Source of the DNA: Parietaria judaica
Taxonomy: Eukaryota > Streptophyta > Magnoliopsida > Rosales > Urticaceae
Direction: 5' to 3'
Length of the DNA: 64,000 nt
Assembly: GCA_954871525.1 (NCBI GenBank)
Contig: OX940865.1
Coordinates: 10,182,606 to 10,246,605, forward strand
The translations under genes were made by a program, and so were the position numbers. Positions 22,363 through 34,265 of the stretch are shown one piece after another (position 1 is the stretch's first letter; every line of letters begins with the position of its first letter). The notes beneath the pieces were generated by a model. It worked only from the letters and a program-made list of their open reading frames with translations. It was not told the DNA's origin and ran no database searches.

Positions 22363-23097
22363 GTAAACATCGGTAATGACATATGTCAATATTAATTATT
22401 GCATGCATAACGATAACGATAGAATTGACAACGGATATAGAGCTAATATTATTGTCTTTCAGGGAAAGTAATTACGGGAATAAATGCAAATCTCTATTAC
22501 GAGATAGTTAGCATGCAAGGCAGGTATTTAGCAAGAGAGAACGTGCCACATGAATGTCAAGTTTAAAACTTTGAAAAACATTAGATATTAATATTATAAC
22601 GACAAACATAAATCACAAAGAATTGGAGAGAAATGACCGTTGGCTGGGTATTGATCAGCTACCAATTAATCTTCATTAATGGCTCAATTTCACAAGCAGA
22701 GAAAAACATGCATGCACGACGCACATGAACGTAGCATGGGTGGAACGAGTCCTGCCACCGACTTCCGTGGTGGATCAACTGACAGACCTCTGCCGCTTTG
22801 CCAATGCATGGCGCCATTACGAACGACAAATATCAGGACCTCGCCATAAAGCCATTCCTTACGTTCTCCAGTACTCGCGATGTTGAGATCGAGATCATGG
22901 TACAAGCAGAGACACACTCTCCACTCGGAAGGCATATGCATTCTAAATTCTGCCTCTTCAGCCATCCATCAGCTTTAATACCGACAACATATCAGAGCCT
23001 CACACATTTCCAACCTCTGTTAGCTTATCACATCTCCATTTGGCCGAATCGTTTCTGTTTATATAGAATCAAATAATCAATAAATCAGCTTTAAGAT
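22363..23097. other. Sequence between the two retrotransposon copies
   Basis: No convincing gene. A 91-codon minus-strand frame (22965-22690) and an overlapping 92-codon plus frame (22798-23076) are present but show no domain. No primer-binding site follows LTR copy B at 23097 on the minus strand. Confidence 0.4.
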
Positions 23098-23834
23098 TGT
23101 TGGGTATATTTCTATATATGATGATTTACATGAAAAATAAATATGAGCAAAAACAGTAGCAAATAGATTCGATGATACTTATCGAAAAATCTTGGATTTG
23201 ACGAATATCGACTTTTAGCTTCGATCCGATCATGTGTTCTTGATCCTGTAAAACAGAAAATGGTTAGCGATTTCCGAGACGCGTTGGACGTTCTCCTTAA
23301 AGCTTGATTCGCCTCCTCTACGTGCTTGAGGTTCGTTAGGCGGTAGCTTCCCAGGATATAACGGGATGACCGAGAACTCCGCAGCACTTCGAAGTTTACC
23401 GGCGAACTGAACCTTCTCGAACTCCGTTACCGAAAGACTCACAACACGAAAACATTGGGAAGCATGAAAGATCGAATCCGGGGAATGGAAAAACGAGAAG
23501 CGGATTCAAAGTATTTAGAGAGTTTTTGGAAGACGGTTTTGCAATCGGTGTGTCGAAATGGTTCGAGGTCACCGTCAATTTATAGATACGGGATTGAGAC
23601 ATTGAATTGATTAATAATAAATTCTATAACAGCTACTAATAAATTGCAATTAATCCGTAACGTAAAAAATTGAATTCAATATTCATAACGGTTATAATCA
23701 ATATAACTGTTTTACGTAACGTTTTAACGTCGGAACAAATCTCGGTAATTGGATAGACCATTCGTCTCGAGTGTTCGACATTTCGACCCGCTCGACGCTA
23801 TCTCAATTTTATTTAACTTCAATTATTTCCAACA
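23098..23834 (-). mobile_element. LTR (737 bp) of a retrotransposon, copy B
   Basis: Same ends and length as copy A and the same polypurine tract at its upper edge (23835 onward, ATCCCCCAC on plus). It is therefore also a 3' LTR. The five bases below it are AAGAT, against AAAAG for copy A, which argues for separate insertions or a segmental duplication. Confidence 0.85.
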
Positions 23835-24385
23835 ATCCCCCACATAAACAAAATTGACAGATCACTATTGACAACACCTGACTCAGGTAACAGAGTTCGG
23901 CAGTCAAATCCTGCATAGGATAGGTAGGTGTAACCCTTTGAACCTTCCCTTGTGAAAGTATATTTTCTTACTTGGTGATCAGTAGAGGCGATGTCTTTGA
24001 ACTATTCGACCGTTTGTGTAAGTGAGAATATACCTCACACATAATTCTCCTTGGACAGATTCAGTTCTTACTATTATGTTCGTTCATGGTCATGAACACC
24101 ATCTGGTTCTGCGAGAGTTTACGGAACTTGCGCCCTTTACAATTCCGTTGAAGCGACCCCGCTTCACTCTAGCATAGGTGATCTTACTAAATGCAAAGCA
24201 TATGCTCCGCTCGGTTATCATTTACCGACGTGTAAGAATCATTAAAAACTTTCTATTTAGCTTATCCTTAATCGTACATATCACTGTTTATCATCTTAAG
24301 AACGGACAGAGGGTGTAAACCCCACAGTGATTTGTTAAAGTCTTACTGCTAGGTTCTCCCATTGAACCTAGTTCTTGGGGGTGTA
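23835..24385 (-). mobile_element. Internal 3' fragment of retrotransposon copy B
   Basis: Collinear with 20694-21240 until about 24380, where similarity stops abruptly 260 bp before the next gene. No coding motif. Confidence 0.7.
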
Positions 24386-24646
24386 ACCTCCCACCTAGTT
24401 TTTTACTCGGACAAAGTTTCAAATCTCTGATATTATATATTAGACATGTAATTTTTTATCGGGGTATAATTTTTGGCACCTTTCTTACGTATAATATCAA
24501 AATTTTAAATCGATTTTTTCTTGAGACTATTGGTATTTTTGTGGGAATTAAGGGGAAAAATATTTGGGCTCGAAAGGCCCAAATAATGTAGTCCCGTTTA
24601 ATCCCAGCGAGTTGAGCGTAACTCTATCTTCTTCATCGCCATAGCC

Positions 24647-27600
24647 ATGTCCCCGACCGGGACGCAGAGGTTCTTCATCAACCTGAAGAAGCAGGCAGAC
24701 ATTCAGTTCCAGCTCTTCAACTATCGCTATGGCCAGAACCTCATCGACCTCCTCGACCTCCCCATCAAGATCGTCCTCTCTCCCTTCACTCTCGCCTTCG
24801 ACATCGCCGGCTCCGCTCCTCGCGGCTTCGGCGTCCCCGAGCTCCTCTCCAAGCTCTCCTACGCCTCCATTTTCGTCTGCTCTTCTTCTTCGTCCTCTTT
24901 TTCCTTTCCATTTCGCTTCGGTTCTTCGCTCTTATCGCTTCTGTTTCGGCAGGCTGTGGCTACTTTCGGGACTTACGACATAGCTTTGGAGCTCGGCAAG
25001 AAGGTGGTTTGTCAGAGGTAAACTCGTTACCTTCTTTGGATTTTCCGCTATTTTTTCGAGTTTCTTCTTTCTTTCTGTAATGAGTTTCTTTAGTTGTCTG
25101 AATTCAGTCATGAATTTTAGTGGCATAAGTGAAATTGTATGGCCAAGTTTGCAACTTTAGACTGGTTTTGGCTTCGTTGTATGAATTTGTTTTGAAGTAA
25201 ACTATAGTACATTATTCGGGGTGGGATAAGGGTCCGGTATTGAAAACGATTACCAAACAAACACGAAACCCGGGTGGATCTCACATTACCGGATACTTTA
25301 TTTATGAAAGTACTAAAAAAGACCGTTCGGTAACGCGGGCGAAGCTTTCTGCACGATTTCTTGAGTCAATTCGCGTCAGAGAGATTAGTGAATTCAGTCA
25401 TTGATTTTGGTGGCATAAGTAAAATTGTATGGTCATGTTTGCAACTTTAGACTAGTTTGATTTCGTTGAATCTATGTTTTCTTTTTGAAGTAAACTATAG
25501 TACATTATTCAGGGTGGGGTGTATGTATCTGATGGGAAACGGTATTGAAAACGATACGCAACGAACATGAAGCCCGCGGTAATCTCACATTACAGGATAC
25601 TTTATTCCTGCAAAAGGAAAAAGAATGTTCAAGCATACGGCCAAAGCTTTCCGCACGATTTCTTGAGTCAATCTCTCGCTTATTGCTCTTAAACGCCTCC
25701 TTCTTATACATAAAAAGTAGGAAAAGACACAGAAGGACATAATAGATTACTAGGTGATCAGTTTGCGCTTTCTCATTTAGTATGTAAGTACTAAGCAGAG
25801 GCTCGTCGGTGTCTAAGAGTGAGAGTGATATTTACGCGCAGGGACTGTAAATGCTGCAATGGATGGCATGCATTGCGTTGCACTATGTGCAGAGGATCAG
25901 GGAAGGTGCGGTACCAAGTGAAGAATTACTGTTTGAAGAGGTAGGCGCTTCACCGTTTTGGTTCGGCTCATTTAGATTGAAACTTACAAGTTATGAAGTA
26001 CATTCTGTTTTCTTCTCGAATCAGCAAATCAAGAGAAAAGTTTACTAACCGATTTTTTTGTTGAACATCAGCTTAAACCATAAGTTAACAATTTCAAATA
26101 AGAGTTTGGTTTATTCTTAAACGGGGTGTAACCTAACTAAACAAAGCATATTATTATTATTTTCCCATTTTATTTTCTTTTTAATATTTATGTTTATGCA
26201 GTGGGGAGAAGCCAACGGCTGAATCTATTGCAGATGCCATTGCCGATAACCGTGCTGAGTTGGTTCACCTTCCATCTGCCATCGATCTTCATTCACCATT
26301 GCCATCTAAAGATTGTCCAACCTGTGATGGCACTGTAAATCCTCTATTCATTTTGTTTGTGCATATCTTAGATGCGTAGAAAACTGACCTAGTACGTCGA
26401 TCGTGATTTTGTATTTGGAGCTTGGACCATGTCGAGAATCTATATAAATTTTCTGATCAAGCCCAGCAAAATAGTAATATTAGAGTTTAAATGAGCTGAT
26501 GTTCGAGCGTCGCAGGGTGTAATGGCGTGTCCGGAGTGCAAAGGCAAATTAAAACTTGCGATTTCTGCAGATGACGTGAGTTTGAGACGAGATCTTTTTC
26601 ATTTTGTTAATATTGTTTTTTTAATGTCACTTGTTTATGAAGTTACCATTATTGTGTTCATGCAGATTATGGAACCTCCTTGGAAAGCCTACAATGCATT
26701 GAAAAAGATGGATTATCCTTATGAGGCTAGTATATAAAATCTCGTTTAGTTTTTTTCTTCCGTTGTCGTTTACTTGAAGTTGTAATACTGTTCAGTTTCA
26801 TACAAAACATGATTCAATATATAATGGAACCACCATAATCACCTATGGACGTAGGAAGGCCAAAACCATCTCCTAGCCTTGTTTATTTAGTCCTTTTATA
26901 ACTCTAGGCTTTTTATACGTCATTAAGGGTCTTTCGCTCAGTTCCTTGGTTCTGTCGTTAGGGTTTACAGTCACCCATGGGCGCCCACCTTGGGGCTTTT
27001 TGGGTATCCATGCTTCCTTTGATTTATCTTTTTCTTAGTGTGATACGAAGACCGCCCGACCTTGTTCTCGAAGGAGAGCTGGTTTTTGTTCGTTTTTCAT
27101 TATAAAGAGGGAAGGGAATTCATCACCATGGTGAATTTCGTTGGCCGAATTGGGTTGATTTGTGTTTGATTTCCATCCTGGATCCTATAAATATATTACA
27201 GGAGATTAGAGATCAAAGCTATAATTACGTTTTGCAGTAGTAGTCGAATGTGGGCAATTTAGGGTTTATTTTGCTAAGAAGCAAAGAAGAATCTCATTGC
27301 ACAAGCTGTTCAATTATTGCAGCATATAGTTGAGAGCATGAAGGATCCTAGCATTGCTGCCTTTTGGCTATTTACGTTGCCCGAGGTTGTGGGCGGTTTC
27401 GAATACGACAATGACACCAAAGCGAAAGTTTGGTGGCAATACAAGGTATCCAGTTTTTTTTTTTGTATTGTTTTTTTTTTCATACCTATTGGGGTTTGTT
27501 TTTTTATTCTCTTACAACAATGAATCTATTTGTTCTTTGGTTAGGAATCCATGCGTTATGATCAACTTCGTGATGAGGTGGCTAAACGGAAACCCGGATG

Positions 27601-28798
27601 GGAGCACTTGCAGGAGGTAAGGTCAAGATGGTAATTGTCATACATATGAAATTGAAATGCAGAAATTATTAGTACTGTGCTTCATTATTATTTTGTCTAG
27701 TATATAGTGTAAATATTAATATCTTGTGAAAAAAAAAATTGATGTGAATATTCTTCAATTGCACCAGGCTTTAATCTCTTTAGATCCTGCTCGTGCCAGA
27801 AGTGACCCTGTTGTAGTGAAAAATATTCCGTACTACAAAGCGAGAAAGACGCTCGAAGCAGAAGTAATGAAAATCGATCCTCCACCGAGGCCGAAAGATT
27901 GGGGTGTAAGTTGTTTAGCCTGCTCTGGTTTCCAACACTAAGCAAACAATTTTTTTATACACTTTTTTTTCACCTATTGTAAAAATAAATTGTGTTTTTT
28001 CATCCATGCCACTGAACTTCTCGTGCTGTTGCAGTTTCCCCCTTAAATTTATCTTTATAGCATTTTCGTTCGAAAATCGACAGTTTTAGTTAAATTCTAA
28101 GCTACCAACCATCCCTGCTAGTACAATTACGATAATCTTGTCCCCAAACTAATATGTGTCATTGCAAGTAATTCAAAATTTGATTGAAATGGTCGATTTT
28201 TCAACAATCATGAGTGAAATCCCACCATTTACAAGTTATGAGAGGAAACTACTACTATTACTACAAAGAAAATATAGGAAACTACGAAAACATGCACGGC
28301 GATTAATTTTTTTAGTGTAAAACAAAGAAGAATGAGTACTTTCGACTATACATAAGTTATTCCTAATTATGGTGGTTTATACCAACTACACATATGATCC
28401 ATTTTAGGAGCTCAGCCTTCCGTTAAATGCGTCGTCGTGGACCAAAGAGGATCTGAAAGATCCGGAAAAATTAAATGAGATGACTATCCTCCTTAACGCC
28501 CAGCGAGAAATTGCTGACAAGATTTTAGATACACAGTGGGAGAATTCGTGGCGCCATGAAAAGGTAAACTCCCAGGATCAATTGAAATGACAATATTAGT
28601 ATATAAATATATACGTTTATCTCGTTTCTAATGAAGTATCGTTTCGCTCGTGTAATTCTTCAGGTGAATGAAATGCTGGAAGAGAAGGTGCATTCGTACA
28701 CTCAGAATAGCGACAACGTTGTTCTTTCTCAGCCTATTATCCTACCGTCACAAGAACAAAAGCATAAGGTTTCTCTCTTTTCAAACTTCATTTTCTAG
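24647..28798 (+). CDS. Plant protein with DnaJ-type cysteine-rich (CXXCXG) motifs
   Basis: Eleven exons: 24647-24874, 24953-25017, 25842-25940, 26202-26334, 26516-26575, 26666-26725, 27323-27445, 27545-27616, 27768-27905, 28408-28563, 28664-28798, giving 422 aa. The N-terminal 95 residues are conserved-looking, with a hydrophobic segment (SPFTLAFDIAG; FAVATFGTYDIAL). Four CXXC units follow: CKCCNG (100), CTMCRGSG (111), CPTCDGTG (169), CPECKGK (180), as in DnaJ zinc fingers but with no J domain. The second half (YDQLRDEVAKRKPGWEHLQE; LLNAQREIADKILDTQWENS) is charged and helical. Function is unknown to me; Zn-binding or chaperone-adapter activity is inferred. A neighbouring ENODL gene suggests, from memory only, the Arabidopsis At5g53860/At5g53870 pair. 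Intron 1 is 78 nt, in frame and stop-free; intron 6 uses a GC donor. An alternative last exon is possible at 29049-29129. Confidence 0.9.
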
Positions 28799-31700
28799 CG
28801 TTGAAATGACTATACATGAACCGGTTATATATTTAGTTTATTTTTATATATAATTTTTTCGGGTTATCATTGTGCTTGAAATGTATTTGATCTGGAGTAT
28901 TTTTTTTTTTTAAATTGGCACAAGAACTGATTTTGTCCCAGTCACAGTTACTGAAAAGTAAAACTATTTTTTTTTGCCGGTTTTCTTAGTATAAATAATC
29001 AGCAGGCAGTTGCCGAAAGATATAAGTTATATCCGTGTCCCAATTCAGGAAACAGATTTTGAAAATCCCAAAAGACCGAGACAAAGGAACAGAAAATCTT
29101 TAAATCCGAATTCTCTGTTCCGGTTTTAGTTATCAATTTGCTCTTTTAATCTAAGGCAGCGATTAATTACCCATTCCGGTTCTTCAATTAGGCCATATTT
29201 ATTGTATACGAACACCGAGTCCAATCCTTTATTAAGTTGCTCTAAGCTTTGTCGCAGAGGACTCAACAGCGCAAATGGTGGATCTTTTGACCGGTGCCGA
29301 GCTTCAACAAGATTTTGTTTCGGAATGATAACCGATGTTCTTCGTGAGAAGTTCGCTTTTAGTTTGTATTTTTCGCGTTTACTTGATGAGGCAGTGTTAC
29401 ACCAGTCATTCATATACACTGGAAATGAGTAGTTTTGTAGTACTAGTATTGCTATTTGCTCTCGTGTATGGTATTTCATACTAACATTTATTAATAATCG
29501 ATAAGCAACACCATTAAACAAAAATTCATATTTGCAAAATTAATCACATTAAATAGAGTTAATTGAAAATTACAGATAATTCTGAGTTAGGTCTCTCAAG
29601 TGTGATTAATTTGTAATACAAGGCCCAATTTACAGCGAATTCATCCACAATTTCAATATAGAAAATCGCTTGTCTTTCGCATTATTTTCTTGTTTTTCTC
29701 TAAATCATTAAAATCTCCGGAGGACACAGTCGACTTGAGATTGAACTTTTAAAAAAATAAAATTAGTTTCTTTGTATTTTCATACATCACACACACACAT
29801 ATATATATATAAATTTATATATATTTTCGACTGATGAGTGTATTTGACGAGAGATCAAGATTCATATAGCTTGTACACGGGCAAACAAATTCAATTAAGT
29901 TATTACATTTTTACGAGTATGCGACAGTTATAAAGTGAGAAATCACAATATTTAGCATAAAAAATTATAGTCTTTCATAGAGATTTAACACGGACAAACC
30001 CGGAATTTGTTGCGCTTTCTATGTATAGAAGTCGAATTTTGTTACCGCGTGACAATTGGGTAGTTGTTTTTTCTTCAAAACAAATGGTAATCGGTATCAT
30101 CACCAGAAAATTAGAAGGGTAAACGAAATAAATTTTTTTGAGTTACACTACTCTTATATAATTTCATTATACATGTCATGTCAAAGTTGTAAGTAAGAAT
30201 GTTTAGTTTTGAAAATGATGAGAAGAACCCCGTGTACAAAATTTTAGGGGTGAACAAAAGAAGTTATTAACTATTTTTTTACTATAAAAACCGATTAAAA
30301 CGCAAATCGTTTTAAAACAGTTAAAATCGAATATACCAAAGAATAACCGAATACCCGAATTATATTAAAACAAGAATTTTATTTTCATTTGAAAACTGCA
30401 ACCGCATACCGTCTATCACTAATATATCGGTTATAATTATACATAACATGATCTCGAAATAATTTTTTTATCCGCTCCTCTGTCCAACAATTATTTTCTA
30501 GCAATATATGTTTGATAATGTTGTTGTAGATGGTAAAAACTATTTGAAATAATTGTGACTAATAAAAACTTGGAACTTAGAATAAAGAAGAAAGAACATA
30601 GAACTTGTTTTTATTAATCATTTTTTTGAGTTACCACTTCGTGCTTCAATGTTGTACGGACTTGTAAGAACCCTATCGATGTTATTCGTGTATTCTGAGA
30701 CTTTATGACTTTTTTGTATAATAATTATTAATAGTGGATCTTAGAAGCGGTAAATGTGCTAAAAAAAATGATATTACCGCGACCAAAATCAAATACTGAT
30801 TATACGATAGATGCGGTTTTCATCTTTTAAAATAGGTATTCAATTTTCTTTATAAAAATATCAAAATGCAGTTTTCGGTCTACTATTGTTTAAAAATCAC
30901 ACAAAATACCCGTTTGTTGCAAATTGCCATACTCCAAGCGAAGATTTTACTATTGATTTTCTTTTATATTATAAATAAAAGAACTATTGTATTTACGAGA
31001 TCGTTGCATCGAAATATTATATAATTTTCTCTAGCAATCAGAATAGTATATACTTTATATAATATCCAAACAAAATTTACAATCTTATATTTTAACATTT
31101 TTTTGTGAACCGTATGTACTGTCACTCTTAAAATATGAAGTTTGAAATTGAATAATCATCATTAATATAATCCTATTCAATAGAAGACAAACAAAATTTA
31201 GAGACGTAATCCCCATTTAACTATTTCGAATTAAGATTAATTATGATTTATGACTAAGCTGATCTTTATTATTATTTGAAGATTGTGATGTAGCACTCCT
31301 AAATTCTATCCTATCTATCAAAAAAGTAAACGTTTTTTAAATTAAAAAATAAAATATCTAATATCATGAATCTTCTTGCCGACATTTGGAGACTTATGTC
31401 GAGTATATTTGGTCCAATCAATTTCTCTTTTTGTTGTCATGAAAATATAAGGATATTTCCCTAATTTTAACTCTTTTTATTTGCTTTTTCATTTAATCTA
31501 TCTTTTTCAAAACATATATTCAACTTGGATCACAGACACGTCATTTCCCCCTTTCAATATTAAAGCTCTTTTTTTTTTTTTGTGATTTAATATTAAGACA
31601 AATGTAATCAGAAGTTTCTGTTTATATTTTGCTTTTTATCATTAAAACCTTTTATTTTGTATAATGAATAAATCACGCTTCTGATTTTATTACTTTTACA

Positions 31701-32090
31701 AAGCTGAAAACATTTGACCTTGATATTACGGTGAAGAATTGATGATTATAAAAACCCCACCGAAACTAATAAGTTTCTGCATGAGAAGTTGTCTTTTTTT
31801 TTTTTTTTTTTTCCTTAAGGTTGGTCCAAATTGTCAAGATGCTTTCATATTTTGAGGGTCATAATAATGACCAAAAAAAGGGTCCCAAATTTCTTAATTA
31901 AAAATACATGAAATCACATGTATGGGCATGCCCTCTTTCTCATTTCATTGTATTAGCATGTATATATACCAAATATTTATTATTTTATAAGAAATATTTG
32001 TAGCATAAGTATCTGGATAATGTAAAAGTAATTACTGATAAAAATAATTAGAATTACATGAAACTCTCCAGCTATTTCGTCGTGGTAAAA
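28799..32090. other. Gene-poor AT-rich region
   Basis: Apart from the 131-codon frame at 29126-29521 listed separately, no gene was recognised. Short SSRs ((CA)n/(TA)n near 29790) and homopolymers occur. Confidence 0.4.
29126..29521 (-). CDS. Unidentified 131-codon open frame
   Basis: The longest frame in a 7-kb AT-rich stretch. I do not recognise it. The C-terminal part (LRQSLEQLNKGLDSVFVYNK, then EEPEWVINRCLRLKEQ) has ordinary globular composition. It converges on the DnaJ-like gene: its stop lies at 29126-29128, overlapping the stop of that gene's possible alternative last exon. It could be a gene fragment, an exon of an undetected gene or chance. Confidence 0.25.
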   Translation of the reverse strand: MFNGVAYRLLINVSMKYHTREQIAILVLQNYSFPVYMNDWCNTASSSKREKYKLKANFSRRTSVIIPKQNLVEARHRSKDPPFALLSPLRQSLEQLNKGLDSVFVYNKYGLIEEPEWVINRCLRLKEQIDN

Positions 32091-32823
32091 GTATTAAAAA
32101 TAACTTTTTGTGTCACTATAAGTTCTAAATAACACTTGTGACCTTTTTAAACTCTAATGTATTCTACTTTTCTCCGAATTCAAAGATACTAGCCTCGAAG
32201 TTAGAGTCCCCGTATTCGGGGTTAGCATCTCCGATTTCCTATTGTTTTAGTAAACAAACTGTGGTGCATACGTACACATTTGCTTGCATGAAGCATGCAA
32301 ATTAAAGCCCAAGATCCTCCATATTTCTCCTATTCATTTATTTTGAAATATATTATTAATTTAGAGATTGTTTCCTTACAAATTCAAGGCTTTATTTCGA
32401 TTGATTTGTCATAGTTTTTATGAGTAGTATTTGATCATTATTAGGGATTATTGTCTTGTTTTATTACAGGGAGAAAAGTTTTATGTTTTGATATTTCCTT
32501 TACATTTCTAATTCCAATGAGAGAGGAGATTAGTGGATGGTCTAATCGAAAATTGAGCTTGATAGCTTATTTCAGAAAATTGATTGTTTTCGTTTTGTCC
32601 GGGCTACATCACAAACCCCAGACGATCTTGTGTAGGTTCAGTGTAATCTGACTTTGGGATTAACATCAACGATATCGGTGTTATTAATTCCGTTGTCGGT
32701 GATGCTAACTCTAAATTAAGAATACTTGAGCAACGTGTAAGAAGTTGACAAGTGACGTTTGACGAATTTTTCCTAACGAAAGCTATTAAAACTTACGATT
32801 ACATAAAAAATAACTTTTGATAC
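32091..32823. mobile_element. MITE-like element, long inverted ends, copy 1
   Basis: The left arm GTATTAAAAATAACTTTTTG.. (32091) pairs with the reverse complement of the right arm GTATCAAAAGTTATTTTTTA.. (from 32823). Inner words TTTTCTCCGAATTCAAAGATAC, GGGGTTAGCATCTCCGA and CATCAACGATATCGGTG match the copy at 56626-57011. Copy 1 is longer because of a central insertion at roughly 32290-32640. Confidence 0.65.
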
Positions 32824-33821
32824 TTTATCACAAGATTATGAATATGCGGTAAGAATTTTGTATCCTCAAAGCAATGCACTAATAATGCAACGACATACAG
32901 TATTTTGCTTTCTTGTTTTATTTTATCATGATAAACTAAAACGTGAAATGTAGCGTTACTTTTACTTGGTTGATAATTCATGATATGATAGATTTACCTT
33001 CTTTTTTTTTTCTGTAAATATCCATTTTAACGAATAATAGGCAATGACATATCCAAATACGTAAGAAAAAGCCAAGTCAATATATCTTAATAGCGATTTG
33101 CATTGACGTGGCGTTGTGCAATTGGTCATCATGAATGCCCGTATATCGTTGTCTATATCCAAACTTTCAAAGCTCAAACATTGAGGGGGAAAAAAAAAAC
33201 CCAAGAGATTTCCCATTTATTTTATCAGAAGCGTATATATATATATATATACCCTTTTCTTTGCTTTGTATTTTTCTATGTTCAGTCACATTTATGACAA
33301 CTTTCTAGCTAATACGTTTCGATGAAAATGGGCCAAGAAGAAAAACGAGCTCGTCATCATGGTCCTCTTCATATATTCGCAAGACAAAAATGTAGTTCTC
33401 ATATGAAATGATTTAATATCACCGTGTATATACTGTATACATATATCATATATGATTTTTCTCTCTTTTTTTTTTCAGTGGAAAAAACATGTGCATTTTT
33501 TTGTGGTGAACAGTCCAACCAAAACTAGTACATATGTACCGACTTAATTTGTCGTTTTTTGTTTGAAATAGGAAGGAAAAAAAAAGGTTATCTATAGACG
33601 AGAAAAGAAAATTTTATACACCATATAAATTGATTTAGTCTCATAATGTGACAATAAATCGTGTAATTTAAAGAAGAATTAACTACTTTTTATTTTGTAT
33701 ATGTAAAGTGAATTACTCTAAATTGTGGATAATTAAGAAAATAAAAAACAAATGTGAAACATAAAGGGAGTATATTGCTCGGAACAAAAGCTTCTTTTAT
33801 GCGACGGTTTCTTGAAAATAT
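32824..33821. other. AT-rich spacer
   Basis: No gene seen. A (TA)n run lies at about 33234-33251, with T runs nearby. Confidence 0.4.
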
Positions 33822-34265
33822 GGGTAATTATTTGCTACAAAAGTCATTGAACTCATCAGTTTCTTACAGATAAGTTACTAAACTCAATTTTTTTTTGCGG
33901 TGAGAGTCACAATCGTCATAGTTTTATTGCAGATACACCCTTACAATGTTAAACTCTGTCAATAGTACCTTTAATCAGCAGGATACGCCTGCATAAGGGC
34001 AGGATACGCCTGCATAAGGGCAGTCGAACTCTGTTGAGAAAGACTCACACATGGCATCGAAGTATATGTTGTGATGTAATGTGTCTAATATGACAAAAAA
34101 AAAAGACATTTAACGTTGTAAGAGTTTATTTGTAATAAAAGACATATACATCTAAGCTTATTTGTAGAAATTAGTGATTTAGATGACTTTCTCGGCTAAA
34201 ATATGAGTCTAGTGCCTTATTTGTAAAATAATAATAAGTTCAATAATTTTTGCTGCAAATATCCC
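33822..34265. mobile_element. MITE, 444 bp, inverted ends of about 60 bp
   Basis: The left end reads GGGTAATTATTTGCTACAAA followed by CATTGAACTCATCAG, ACAGATAAG and ACTAAACTC. The right end in reverse complement reads GGGATATTTGCAGCAAAAAT followed by TATTGAACTTATTAT, ACAAATAAG and ACTAGACTC. Flanking 9-mers TGAAAATAT and AAAAATTAT resemble each other but are not identical. A perfect internal duplication (period 21, GCAGGATACGCCTGCATAAG) lies at 33979-34022. No coding capacity. Confidence 0.75.

Noticed and set aside
22690..22965. 91-codon minus-strand frame starting MAEEAEF
   Set aside because: It overlaps an equally long frame on the other strand, has no recognised domain and sits between retroelement fragments.
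19957..23834. A complete retrotransposon bounded by the two 737-bp LTRs
   Set aside because: The upper LTR is preceded by its own polypurine tract and internal sequence and is not followed by a primer-binding site, so it is not the 5' LTR of the lower one.
26730..26735. GT donor (GGCTA|GTATAT) as alternative to the GC donor
   Set aside because: Joining there to the exon at 27323 shifts the frame into an immediate stop.
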